Positions 7,123-14,577 of a stretch of 20,420 bases of DNA are shown here, in pieces; the stretch's first letter is position 1, and each line of letters opens with the position of its first letter. Under the pieces are notes generated by a model. It saw nothing but the letters and a program-made list of their open reading frames with translations, searched no databases and was not told the origin of the DNA. The stretch covers positions 1 through 20,420 of the forward strand of contig JASLHL010000181.1 of NCBI GenBank assembly GCA_030152225.1, written 5' to 3'. The translations under genes were made by a program, and so were the position numbers. This DNA comes from Flavobacterium sp. (lineage in GTDB: Bacteria > Bacteroidota > Bacteroidia > Flavobacteriales > Flavobacteriaceae).

Positions 7123-8880
7123 TTATTGAATTTTAATTTCGAAAGGCATAATAGCTTGCGCTCCTTTAAGTGAACTAAAATAATTTAAACGTTCCATCAT
7201 CTCAAAATTTTCTTGTCCAATTTTCTCTTTCAGCAATTCATCTTGGGTTTGCATGATTGAAGCACCTAGATAATTGCGTAATAAGTCATTGATTTTTAGT
7301 TCGTATTCGGGATAGTTTATCACTTTATATTCCTCGATTTCAACTTTTTTCGCTGCATAGGCAATGGCATCGTTTAATCCGCCTAATTCATCAACTAATC
7401 CCTTTTCTAAAGCATCTACACCCGTCCAAACACGTCCTTGCGCAATCTCATCTACTTTTTCAAACGTCATACCACGACCTGTAGCTACGCGATTAACAAA
7501 TGTCTCATAGATAAACTCAATACTCTCCGTGATCTCCGATTTGAATGACTCATCTACTTTACGGAATGGACTATAAGAAGCTGCGTTTTGATGCGTTTTT
7601 ACTTGCTCTGCGTTTACCCCGTATTTAGTTGCTAGGGTACTGAAGTTTGGCAACATACCAAACACTCCGATAGAACCTGTAATCGTTGCTGGATCGGCAA
7701 AAATATGATCCGCTCCACAAGAGATATAGTATCCTCCCGAAGCAGCCAAATCACCCATAGATACAATTACGGGTTTAACTTTTTTCGTCAATTCAATTTC
7801 TCTCCAAATTAACTCTGATGTTAAAGCACTTCCCCCAGGGCTATTTACGCGCAATACAATTGCTTTTATTTTATCGTTTTTACGCGCTTTTTTCAACGCT
7901 CTGTTGATTGATCCCTCACCAATATAGTTTACATTTCCTTCTCCACTTAAGATTTGTCCTTGTGCATAAATCACCGCAATTTGGTCTGTACTCGCCTTTC
8001 TCATTGGACTATCTGCTTTGATGTATTCTAAAATATCAATTTTATTGTAGTCTTTATCTTGTGCAAGATCCAACGCTTTTTTAATGCCCGCATGATACTC
8101 ATCCTCATAGGCAACTTTGTCGATCAACTTTACAGCTAACGCACGCTCTGGTGTTCTAGCGGCTAAGTTCGTTGCAATGTCATTTAGACTATCAACCTCA
8201 ATATTTCTACTTTTTGAAATATCAGCAACCAACGTAGACCAAATTGAATTTAAGAATACAGTAATTTGCTCTCTATTGGCTTCACTCATTTGTTTTTCTA
8301 AATAAGGCTCTACAGCACTTTTGTATTTACCATGGCGAATAACCTCCATGTGCACGCCTGTTTGATCCTGTAGTCCTTTTAAATATAAAATTTCTGTTGA
8401 TAATCCACGGAAATCCACGGCTCCTACTGGATTGACATAAACCGTATCTGCTACTGAACTCAAATAGTATTCGCCTTGTGATAAAGCGTTAGCATAGGAT
8501 ACAACAAATTTTCCACTTGATTTAAAATCTTGTAATTTCTCTCTGATTTCTCTGCGCTGAACAAACCCCAAAGAAGATACATTGTTCAAGATAGAAATTC
8601 CCTTGATGCGATCATCCCCTTTCGCTTGTTCGATTGCCATCAATACATCCGAAACTCCATCCTTACTTTCATCGTTAAAATTAAAGTCTTTATAGCTAAA
8701 CTTTCCTCCATAGTCATACTGAACCGTTGATAAGTCCAACTCAAGTACAGAATTATTCTTTACGATGACTTTTTCACTACTTCCAGCTACTGTGATAATA
8801 GCCATAAAACCAATAAACAACAAGCCAAAGAAGATACATAATCCCAGTAATGTTGCTAATAAATTTCTTAAAAACTTCAT
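7123..8880 (-). CDS. sppA: Signal peptide peptidase SppA, 67K type
   Basis: A 585-residue S49-family protease, the long two-domain form typified by E. coli SppA. It degrades cleaved signal peptides in the cytoplasmic membrane using a Ser/Lys dyad. Residues about 5-33 form one N-terminal membrane anchor. The N-terminal half carries the Lys motif GKYKSAVEPY, with Lys187 the expected general base. The C-terminal half carries VNSPGGSA (345-352) and the Ser motif GDLAASGGYYISCGAD, with Ser381 the expected nucleophile, then ATITGSIGVFG. Both catalytic residues are present, so the enzyme should be active. It is transcribed from a promoter near 8965 with a leader of about 75 nt, divergent from folK, and ends at its own terminator. 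Its partner in signal peptide processing, the signal peptidase, is not in the window. Confidence 0.95.
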   Translation of the reverse strand: MKFLRNLLATLLGLCIFFGLLFIGFMAIITVAGSSEKVIVKNNSVLELDLSTVQYDYGGKFSYKDFNFNDESKDGVSDVLMAIEQAKGDDRIKGISILNNVSSLGFVQRREIREKLQDFKSSGKFVVSYANALSQGEYYLSSVADTVYVNPVGAVDFRGLSTEILYLKGLQDQTGVHMEVIRHGKYKSAVEPYLEKQMSEANREQITVFLNSIWSTLVADISKSRNIEVDSLNDIATNLAARTPERALAVKLIDKVAYEDEYHAGIKKALDLAQDKDYNKIDILEYIKADSPMRKASTDQIAVIYAQGQILSGEGNVNYIGEGSINRALKKARKNDKIKAIVLRVNSPGGSALTSELIWREIELTKKVKPVIVSMGDLAASGGYYISCGADHIFADPATITGSIGVFGMLPNFSTLATKYGVNAEQVKTHQNAASYSPFRKVDESFKSEITESIEFIYETFVNRVATGRGMTFEKVDEIAQGRVWTGVDALEKGLVDELGGLNDAIAYAAKKVEIEEYKVINYPEYELKINDLLRNYLGASIMQTQDELLKEKIGQENFEMMERLNYFSSLKGAQAIMPFEIKIQ

Positions 8881-8960
8881 AGTATTATATTTTTACTCAA
8901 TTAGTAGAAGCTACTAAACAAATGTTACACCAAAGTGTATTTTTTCATTTAATATCTCTA

Positions 8961-8968
8961 CAAAGTTA
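8961..8968 (-). promoter_or_regulatory. -7 element TAACTTTG for sppA
   Basis: The plus strand reads CAAAGTTA, giving an exact TAnnTTTG on the minus strand 80 bp before the sppA start. A clear TTG -33 element is not seen. Other partial matches with a longer spacer lie closer to the gene. Confidence 0.45.
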
Positions 8969-8992
8969 GCATTAATTAAAATTTCTTTTACT

Positions 8993-9000
8993 TACTTTTG
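8993..9000 (+). promoter_or_regulatory. -7 element TACTTTTG directly upstream of folK
   Basis: An exact TAnnTTTG ends only 4 nt before the ATG at 9005. Because the element is centred near -7, transcription would start at about 9003-9005, so the mRNA may be leaderless. It lies about 25 bp from the opposing sppA -7 element, making a compact divergent promoter region. Confidence 0.55.
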
Positions 9001-9004
9001 TGAC

Positions 9005-10141
9005 ATGAATACGCAAAACATGCTAGTTTTATCTCTTGGCACCAATCAAGGGGACAAAAAAGCAAACCTTATAAAAGCTATAGACTTCATTCACAATGAA
9101 GTAGGAACTGTTATTACTGTTTCTCCTATTTATGAATTTCCTGCCTGGGGTTTTGAAAGTGAGCCTTTTTTTAATTGTGCTTTGGTTATTCACAGCCTTT
9201 TGGATGCACAACAGGTACTAGAGAAAACCTTAGAGATTGAGAAAAAACTAGGTCGAATCCGCAAACAACAAGTGGGATACGCTGCTCGAATAATTGATAT
9301 TGATCTCCTTGTTTTCAACGATGAAGTGATTGATACTCCAAGCTTAACGATTCCACATCCTTTGATGCAAGAACGCCTTTTTGTACTGCAACCACTAAGT
9401 GATTTGCACTTGGATTGGATTCATCCGATCTTCAAAAAGACCTGCAAGCAACTACTGGAAGAATGCACCGATATAACAACCTTTAAACAGGTGGACCTCT
9501 TGGTGTCTAACTTGCACAACCACCCGTTGAAAAAATTAAATTTTGTGGCTATCGAAGGCAATATTGGAGCAGGAAAAACAACACTTACCCATCGCATTGC
9601 AGAAGACTTTAATGCAAAGAGTATTTTTGAGGGTTTTGCGGATAATCCTTTTTTGCCGAAATTCTATCAAGATGCTAGTCGATATGCTTTTCCGTTGGAA
9701 ATGTCTTTCTTGGCTGATCGTTATTCTCAACTATCAGATGATTTAGCCCAATTCGATTTATTCAAAGAATTTATTATTGCCGATTACTACATTTTCAAAT
9801 CGTTGATTTTCGCACAAATCACCTTGGAAGAAGATGAGTTTCGCCTGTACCAACAAGTCTTTGATATTATGTATAAAGAAACGCCTAAACCTGATTTATA
9901 CGTTTTTTTATACCAAAACACCGATCGTTTGTTGGAAAACATCCAAAAAAGAGGTCGTTCCTATGAAAGTGATATTTCTGGTCAATACCTAGATAAAGTA
10001 ACCCAAGGTTACTTTAATTTTATGAAGACTATCCCTTCTGAAAAAGTCTTATTGATTGATATCTCAGATTTAGACTTTGTGGCTAATCAAGGAGATTACA
10101 TCCATATACTAGATCGAATAGCTGAAAAGCTTACGTCATAA
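9005..10141 (+). CDS. folK: FolK-deoxynucleoside kinase fusion (HPPK + dNK)
   Basis: A 378-residue bifunctional protein. Residues 5 to about 155 are HPPK (FolK), which transfers pyrophosphate from ATP to 6-hydroxymethyl-7,8-dihydropterin in folate synthesis: SLGTNQGD (10-17), ARIIDIDLL (94-102) with metal-binding Asp98 and Asp100, and PHPLMQERLFVLQPL (118-132). After a short linker, residues 177-378 form a deoxynucleoside kinase: P-loop GNIGAGKT (185-192), the FLADRYSQL segment after the substrate-binding region, and RGRSYE as the ERS-like active-site motif. dNKs phosphorylate salvaged deoxynucleosides. This fusion is known in Bacteroidetes. The two parts join folate supply, needed for dTMP synthesis, with deoxynucleotide salvage. 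The start at 9005 is uncertain: ATG at 9020 (MLVLSLGTNQG) is an alternative that would leave a leader of about 15 nt. Confidence 0.93.
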   Translation: MNTQNMLVLSLGTNQGDKKANLIKAIDFIHNEVGTVITVSPIYEFPAWGFESEPFFNCALVIHSLLDAQQVLEKTLEIEKKLGRIRKQQVGYAARIIDIDLLVFNDEVIDTPSLTIPHPLMQERLFVLQPLSDLHLDWIHPIFKKTCKQLLEECTDITTFKQVDLLVSNLHNHPLKKLNFVAIEGNIGAGKTTLTHRIAEDFNAKSIFEGFADNPFLPKFYQDASRYAFPLEMSFLADRYSQLSDDLAQFDLFKEFIIADYYIFKSLIFAQITLEEDEFRLYQQVFDIMYKETPKPDLYVFLYQNTDRLLENIQKRGRSYESDISGQYLDKVTQGYFNFMKTIPSEKVLLIDISDLDFVANQGDYIHILDRIAEKLTS

Positions 10142-10175
10142 AAAAGCTCCAATACCTAGATATTGGAGCTTTTTT
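10141..10175. terminator. Bidirectional terminator between folK and the methyltransferase gene
   Basis: AAAAAGCTCCAATA (10141-10154), loop CCTAGA, TATTGGAGCTTTTT (10161-10174, one more T following). The left arm begins at the last base of the folK stop codon. A- and T-rich flanks allow termination of both convergent genes. Confidence 0.92.
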
Positions 10176-10203
10176 GCTATTGCTATTTTCTTATTATCCT
10201 TTA

Positions 10204-10746
10204 TTACTGCTGTTCTTTTTGCTGCATTTGTTGAAACAATTCCCAAATAACGATTCCCGCACTAACAGAAATATTCAGCGAATGCTTGGTACCTAGTTGG
10301 GGAATTTCAATCACACCATCACTTAGATCCACCACACCTTGTGAAACGCCTTTGACTTCATTTCCGAAAACTAAGGCATATTTGGTTTGATCTGCTACTT
10401 GAAAATCGGTAAGCATAACGCTATTCTCCACCTGTTCGATGGCTTGAACGCAGATCCCTTCCTCTTTTAATTGCTTGACTACCTCCACTACATTTTTGGC
10501 ATACTCCCAAGTAACGGTTTCTGTTGCACCTAGTGCTGTTTTGTGTATTTCTTTATTTGGCGGTGTAGCGGTTATGCCACATAAAAACACTTTTTCAATC
10601 AAAAAAGCATCGCAGGTTCTAAATACTGATCCAATATTATGTAAACTTCGAACGTCGTCTAATACAATGATAATAGGCGTTTTATCGGATGACTTAAACT
10701 CGTCAATACTCTTTCTTTCTAATTCGCTATTGGCTAATTTTCGCAT
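10204..10746 (-). CDS. SpoU/TrmH-family RNA 2'-O-methyltransferase
   Basis: A 180-residue SPOUT-class enzyme that transfers a methyl group from S-adenosylmethionine to a ribose 2'-OH in tRNA or rRNA. All three SpoU motifs are present: motif 1 DDVRSLHNIGSVFRTCDA (30-47, with Asn37 and Arg43), motif 2 ALVFGNEVKGV (124-134, Glu130), and motif 3 IEIPQLGTKHSLNISVSAGI (146-165, Asn158) in the trefoil-knot region that binds the cofactor. It lacks the N-terminal L30e-like substrate-binding domain of RlmB-type enzymes and so resembles short TrmH/TrmL-like forms. The exact target nucleotide cannot be read from sequence. It is transcribed alone, with a -7 element at 10767-10774 about 20 nt upstream. The Gln-rich C-terminus (QQMQQKEQQ) is not a conserved feature. 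Confidence 0.92.
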   Translation of the reverse strand: MRKLANSELERKSIDEFKSSDKTPIIIVLDDVRSLHNIGSVFRTCDAFLIEKVFLCGITATPPNKEIHKTALGATETVTWEYAKNVVEVVKQLKEEGICVQAIEQVENSVMLTDFQVADQTKYALVFGNEVKGVSQGVVDLSDGVIEIPQLGTKHSLNISVSAGIVIWELFQQMQQKEQQ

Positions 10747-10766
10747 AGGTAGTTACTATATTTCTG

Positions 10767-10774
10767 CAAAAATA
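10767..10774 (-). promoter_or_regulatory. -7 element TATTTTTG for the methyltransferase gene
   Basis: The plus strand reads CAAAAATA, an exact TAnnTTTG on the minus strand, 21 bp before the start codon. A TTGG lies further upstream but at a spacing (about 10 nt) that is too short for the usual -33 element. Confidence 0.5.
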
Positions 10775-10898
10775 TTGATTAAACCAATACTAGTCCATTA
10801 TTTGAGGGATGAAAATCAAAAACAGCACAAAAACTATTTTTTTATCTAAATTACAATCAATAAAACATTATTTTTAACTAATCTTTGATAGAGAATAC

Positions 10899-10929
10899 TT
10901 GCCTACCCTAGGGGAGTTCAATAATTTTG
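10899..10929 (+). promoter_or_regulatory. Promoter of the FUSC-like gene (TTG-N20-TAATTTTG)
   Basis: TTG at 10899-10901 and TAATTTTG at 10922-10929, separated by 20 nt, fit the Bacteroidetes primary sigma consensus. The start codon at 10947 follows after 17 nt. Confidence 0.65.
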
Positions 10930-10946
10930 TAGGCTAAAAATTGAAT

Positions 10947-11459
10947 ATGATCCACGAATTAATCAAAAGACTAATAACCTCTGCCGTACTAATTTACACT
11001 GTTAGATGCCTGATTGGATTCTGCATAGGCTACTATCTTTTCATCCACTTCAAGGATCATGAAACGCTTTGGACCATTATTTCGATCATCCTAGTAATCT
11101 CCCCTGAAGGGCAAAATTCAAAAAAACTGTCTATTGAGCGATTCAAATCAAATTTAGTAGGATCTATAGTAGGACTTATTTGTTTGGAGATTCACACCCC
11201 CAACCTATATGTGATTCTCTTTGGGATCATTTTGACAATTTTGATTTGTTACTTTTTTAAGATTCTAAATATGGCCCGTGTAGCCCTAGTTTCTCTGGTC
11301 ATTATTTTGGTACAACCGAGTACGGGGCTAACAGAAATGACCCCTTTATTTCGCTTTGTAGCAGTGACCATCGGCTGTTTAATAGGCTTATTAATTGTTA
11401 TTTTCACTTCTATCCCCTTGCGTCAACTCAAGCGTTACTATCAGATTCCGTTGTCGTAA
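10947..11459 (+). CDS. Small FUSC-type membrane protein
   Basis: A 170-residue integral membrane protein resembling one FUSC (fusaric acid resistance / aromatic acid exporter-like) transmembrane domain. About five or six hydrophobic segments are visible. The pattern ETLWTIISIILVISPEGQNSKK, followed by a basic RF-x(n)-GSIVG helix and later VQPSTG, is what I use for the family call. Full-length FUSC exporters are several hundred residues with a cytosolic part; this protein has only the membrane module, so it may act as a dimer or have a different role, and no substrate can be named. I use the ATG at 10947; a TTG two codons upstream is also in frame but lies close to the promoter. It is followed after 78 bp by mutS, which has its own promoter. 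Confidence 0.75.
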   Translation: MIHELIKRLITSAVLIYTVRCLIGFCIGYYLFIHFKDHETLWTIISIILVISPEGQNSKKLSIERFKSNLVGSIVGLICLEIHTPNLYVILFGIILTILICYFFKILNMARVALVSLVIILVQPSTGLTEMTPLFRFVAVTIGCLIGLLIVIFTSIPLRQLKRYYQIPLS

Positions 11460-11497
11460 AAAAACTTTTGCTTTTAGCTATCTCGCCAATCTTACTG

Positions 11498-11505
11498 TAT
11501 ATTTG
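11498..11505 (+). promoter_or_regulatory. -7 element TATATTTG for mutS
   Basis: An exact TAnnTTTG 32 nt before the mutS ATG. TTTAG at 11473-11477, 20 nt upstream, is a plausible degenerate -33 element. The leader carries an A/G-rich stretch just before the ATG but no clear Shine-Dalgarno sequence. Confidence 0.6.
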
Positions 11506-11537
11506 TAACTTCGTGTTATTCCCAAAAAAGAAAAGAT

Positions 11538-14141
11538 ATGGCTGCTAAAGAAAAAGCGACAAAAGAAACTCCATTAATGAAACAATATAACGAGATAAAA
11601 GCTAAGTATCCCGATGCTTGTTTGTTATTTCGCGTAGGAGATTTTTATGAGACTTTTGGAGAAGATGCCGTTCGAACTGCTCAAATTTTAGGTATTACTT
11701 TAACCAAGCGTGGAGCAGGCACCTCTAGTGAAACAGCATTAGCGGGATTTCCGCATCATGCGGTCAATGTGTATTTACCCAAATTGGTCAAAGCAGGACT
11801 TCGCGTAGCGATCTGTGACCAATTGGAAGATCCTAAGATGACAAAAACGATTGTAAAACGAGGAGTGACAGAATTGGTTACCCCTGGCGTAGCGTTAAAT
11901 GACGAAGTATTACAATCCAAATCCAACAACTTCTTAGCTGCTATTCACTTTACTAAAAAAACACTGGGTATTGCTTTTTTAGATGTATCTACGGGGGAGT
12001 TTTTCACCGCACAAGGAGATGAAGAATACATTGACAAGCTGTTGCAAAACTTCAACCCGAGTGAAATACTAGTACAAAAAAACAACAAACTCACCTTTCA
12101 GCAATATTTTGGCTCGGCCTACAACCTATTCTTTTTAGATGATTGGGTTTTCAAAGAAGACTTTGCATTTGAGTCCTTAACCAAACAGTTTCAAACCAAC
12201 TCCCTCAAGGGCTTTGGCATTGAAGAATTAACAGAGGGGATCATCGCCTGTGGGGCCGTATTGCATTACCTTTCTGAAACACAGCACACGCGTATTAAAC
12301 ACATTTCAAACATACAACGCATTGCAGAAGATGCTTATGTTTGGATGGATCGTTTTACCATTCGCAATTTAGAACTATATCAAAGCAGTAATTTCAATGC
12401 GATTACGCTACTTGACGTAATTGACAAAACACTTTCTCCCATGGGGGGGCGACTACTCAAACGCTGGTTGGCTCTGCCATTAAAAAGGAAGAAAAACATT
12501 ATTGAACGTCATGAAATTGTAGAGCTACTAACGCAAAAACAAGAAACGCTCGCTCATTTTCAAGGGCAAATAAAAAAAATATCCGATTTAGAACGCTTGA
12601 CTTCTAAAATTGCAACAGGCAAAATAGCTCCTCGTGAACTTTTGTATTTAAAAGATTCCTTGGATGCTATTATCCCCATTAAAGAGCAAGCCCTAAAAAG
12701 CAAAAACGAATCGTTAAAAACGATTGGTGATCAATTACACGATTGTGGATTGTTGCGCGAGCGTATTGTACACACCATTCATTCCGAGGCTCCTGTGGCA
12801 ATAAGCAAAGGCAATGCAATTGCCTTTGGGGTAAATGAAGAATTGGATGAATTGCGCAATATTTCATCTACAGGAAAAGGATACCTCGATGAAATGGAGC
12901 AAAGAGAAAGCCAAAATACGGGAATTCCCTCGCTTAAAATTGCATTTAACAATGTCTTTGGATACTACATTGAAGTGCGCAATACACACAAAGATAAAGT
13001 GCCTGAAAATTGGATTCGCAAGCAGACCTTGGTCAATGCGGAACGCTATATTACGGAAGAATTAAAAGCCTATGAAAACAAAATATTAGGCGCAGAGGAA
13101 AAGATTAGCCAGATAGAAAGTAGACTTTATGACGAATTTATTCATTGGTGCGCCCAATATATTCAGCCAGTACAATTAAATGCACAACTCATTGCTCAGT
13201 TAGACTGCTTGTCTTCTTTTGCTCAACTGGCCTTAGAAAACAACTATGTCCGTCCTGTTTTAGATGACAGCTATGATTTAGAAATAAAAGAAGGTCGTCA
13301 CCCTGTGATTGAAAAGCAATTGCCTTTTGACAAGCCCTATATTACCAATGATGTATTTCTCAACAATACAAATCAACAAATCATTATGATTACAGGGCCA
13401 AATATGTCTGGAAAATCGGCCATACTACGTCAGACGGCCTTGATTGTGTTACTAGCACAAATGGGATGTTTTGTCCCTGCCGCCGCTGTTCGAATGGGCG
13501 TTGTCGATAAAATATTTACGCGTGTAGGTGCTTCTGACAATATTTCAATGGGGGAATCCACCTTCATGGTAGAAATGAATGAAACGGCTTCTATTTTGAA
13601 TAATATTTCAGATCGCAGTTTGGTTTTACTAGATGAAATTGGACGTGGAACAAGTACGTATGACGGAATTTCTATCGCTTGGGCGATTGCCGAATTTTTA
13701 CATCAACACCCTTCCAAGCCTAAAACACTTTTTGCCACACACTATCATGAACTGAATGATATGCAGGAATATTTTGACGGAATCAAAAACTACAATGTAT
13801 CCGTTAAAGAGCTGAAAGACAATGTACTTTTTATTCGAAAATTAATTCCTGGTGGAAGTGCGCATAGTTTTGGAATACATGTTGCTAAAATGGCAGGAAT
13901 GCCGCAACTTGTTATTAATCGCGCTCAAAAGATGTTGAAGCAATTGGAAAAAACACATCATAATACGGAGGATAAAACGGGATTACAACCTGTAGAACAA
14001 GACTTGCAATTGAGTATTTTTACGATTGATGATCCGTTATTAAGCAGTATTAAAGATGAATTAACAGCACTTGACATTAATACTTTAACACCAGTGGAAG
14101 CTTTGATGAAGCTACATGAATTGAAAAAAATGATGCCCTAA
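11538..14141 (+). CDS. mutS: DNA mismatch repair protein MutS
   Basis: An 867-residue MutS, normal length for MutS1. It binds base mismatches and small loops as a clamp and uses ATP to recruit MutL. Domain I holds the mismatch-reading FxE motif in GDFYETF (34-40, Phe36 and Glu38). The connector, lever and clamp regions follow, with [11 protein letters not shown] typical of domain III/IV. The ATPase domain carries Walker A GPNMSGKS (620-627), the [16 protein letters not shown] segment, Walker [17 protein letters not shown] (starting at 695) and ATHYHEL. A C-terminal helix-turn-helix dimer region and a short tail ([15 protein letters not shown]) are present. Ser replaces the more usual Gly in the Walker A position 624, a variation that is common in this phylum. 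Nothing suggests inactivation. It is transcribed alone and ends at a strong hairpin. Confidence 0.98.
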   Translation: MAAKEKATKETPLMKQYNEIKAKYPDACLLFRVGDFYETFGEDAVRTAQILGITLTKRGAGTSSETALAGFPHHAVNVYLPKLVKAGLRVAICDQLEDPKMTKTIVKRGVTELVTPGVALNDEVLQSKSNNFLAAIHFTKKTLGIAFLDVSTGEFFTAQGDEEYIDKLLQNFNPSEILVQKNNKLTFQQYFGSAYNLFFLDDWVFKEDFAFESLTKQFQTNSLKGFGIEELTEGIIACGAVLHYLSETQHTRIKHISNIQRIAEDAYVWMDRFTIRNLELYQSSNFNAITLLDVIDKTLSPMGGRLLKRWLALPLKRKKNIIERHEIVELLTQKQETLAHFQGQIKKISDLERLTSKIATGKIAPRELLYLKDSLDAIIPIKEQALKSKNESLKTIGDQLHDCGLLRERIVHTIHSEAPVAISKGNAIAFGVNEELDELRNISSTGKGYLDEMEQRESQNTGIPSLKIAFNNVFGYYIEVRNTHKDKVPENWIRKQTLVNAERYITEELKAYENKILGAEEKISQIESRLYDEFIHWCAQYIQPVQLNAQLIAQLDCLSSFAQLALENNYVRPVLDDSYDLEIKEGRHPVIEKQLPFDKPYITNDVFLNNTNQQIIMITGPNMSGKSAILRQTALIVLLAQMGCFVPAAAVRMGVVDKIFTRVGASDNISMGESTFMVEMNETASILNNISDRSLVLLDEIGRGTSTYDGISIAWAIAEFLHQHPSKPKTLFATHYHELNDMQEYFDGIKNYNVSVKELKDNVLFIRKLIPGGSAHSFGIHVAKMAGMPQLVINRAQKMLKQLEKTHHNTEDKTGLQPVEQDLQLSIFTIDDPLLSSIKDELTALDINTLTPVEALMKLHELKKMMP

Positions 14142-14168
14142 TCATCGATTAAAGCTCAAAAATAAGAT

Positions 14169-14205
14169 AAAACACCTGTTCCAATAGAAACAGGTGTTTT
14201 TTTTT
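14169..14205 (+). terminator. Terminator of mutS
   Basis: AAAACACCTGTT (14169-14180), 8-nt loop, AACAGGTGTTTT (14189-14200) and a run of further T. A classic intrinsic terminator 27 bp after the stop codon. Confidence 0.93.
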
Positions 14206-14279
14206 ATAAAAAAATCACACATTACTAACTGACTACCAAATGCTTGAAAAAAAAGATAAAAAATAATAGATTGGCGTAG

Positions 14280-14309
14280 TTGTACAAGTAAAAAATTATC
14301 TTAGATTTG
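14280..14309 (+). promoter_or_regulatory. Promoter of tRNA unit 1 (TTG-N19-TAGATTTG)
   Basis: TTG at 14280-14282 and TAGATTTG at 14302-14309. The leader continues CACTCGCA and ATGCACGATC, a motif shared with tRNA unit 2. Confidence 0.7.
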
Positions 14310-14349
14310 CACTCGCATTACAGAAATAATGCACGATCATACAACGCTT

Positions 14350-14422
14350 GCGAAAATAGCTCAGTTGGTAGAGCGCAACCTTGCCAAGGTTGAGGTCGCG
14401 GGTTCGAGCCCCGTTTTTCGCT
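14350..14422 (+). tRNA. tRNA-Gly (GCC), copy 1
   Basis: A 73-nt cloverleaf: acceptor stem GCGAAAA/TTTTCGC with U discriminator, D-arm AGCTCAGTTGGTAGAGC, anticodon loop around TTGCCAA (anticodon GCC) and T-arm GCGGG-TTCGAGC-CCCGT. CCA is not encoded. It differs from copy 2 only at position 59 in the T-loop (G here, A there). Confidence 0.96.
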
Positions 14423-14437
14423 CGAGAGTATTTATCA

Positions 14438-14523
14438 GCTCGAGTGGTGGAAGTGGTAGACACGCTGGACTTAAAATCCAGTGAACAGTAATGTTCGTGC
14501 GGGTTCAAGTCCCGCCTCGAGTA
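14438..14523 (+). tRNA. tRNA-Leu (UAA), copy 1
   Basis: An 86-nt class II tRNA: acceptor stem GCTCGAG/CTCGAGT (first pair G-U), A discriminator, anticodon arm CTGGA-CTTAAAA-TCCAG (anticodon TAA), a long variable arm and T-arm around GGTTCAAGTCC. CCA is not encoded. It follows tRNA-Gly by 15 nt and shares its transcript. The codon it reads, UUA, is very common in this genome segment. Its 86 bases are identical to the other two copies. Confidence 0.97.
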
Positions 14524-14525
14524 CA

Positions 14526-14558
14526 AAAAAAGGCTATCTCAAAGAGATAGCCTTTTTT
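14526..14558. terminator. Terminator after tRNA unit 1, bidirectional
   Basis: AAAAAAGGCTATCTC (14526-14540), AAA loop, GAGATAGCCTTTTTT (14544-14558). It lies between tRNA unit 1 and the convergent surface-protein gene and is suited to both. Confidence 0.93.
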
Positions 14559-14577
14559 CTTTTATTCCCATGTTATT

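Noticed and set aside
10475..10849. Plus-strand 124-codon frame antisense to the RNA methyltransferase gene
   Set aside because: It is a shadow of a clearly recognised gene with all SpoU motifs, and shows no family features of its own.
10941..10946. TTG start two codons before the FUSC-like gene
   Set aside because: An ATG lies six bases further on, and the TTG is only 12 nt from the -7 element; ATG is the simpler choice.
14438..14523. Phage or integrative element att site at the tRNA-Leu genes
   Set aside because: The repeated copies are whole tRNA units with promoters, and no integrase or other element gene lies between them.
14296..14526. Minus-strand reading frame across tRNA-Gly and tRNA-Leu copy 1
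   Set aside because: It is the antisense of two tRNA genes; its SRRDLNPHEHYC-type peptide is a well-known false product of tRNA regions.
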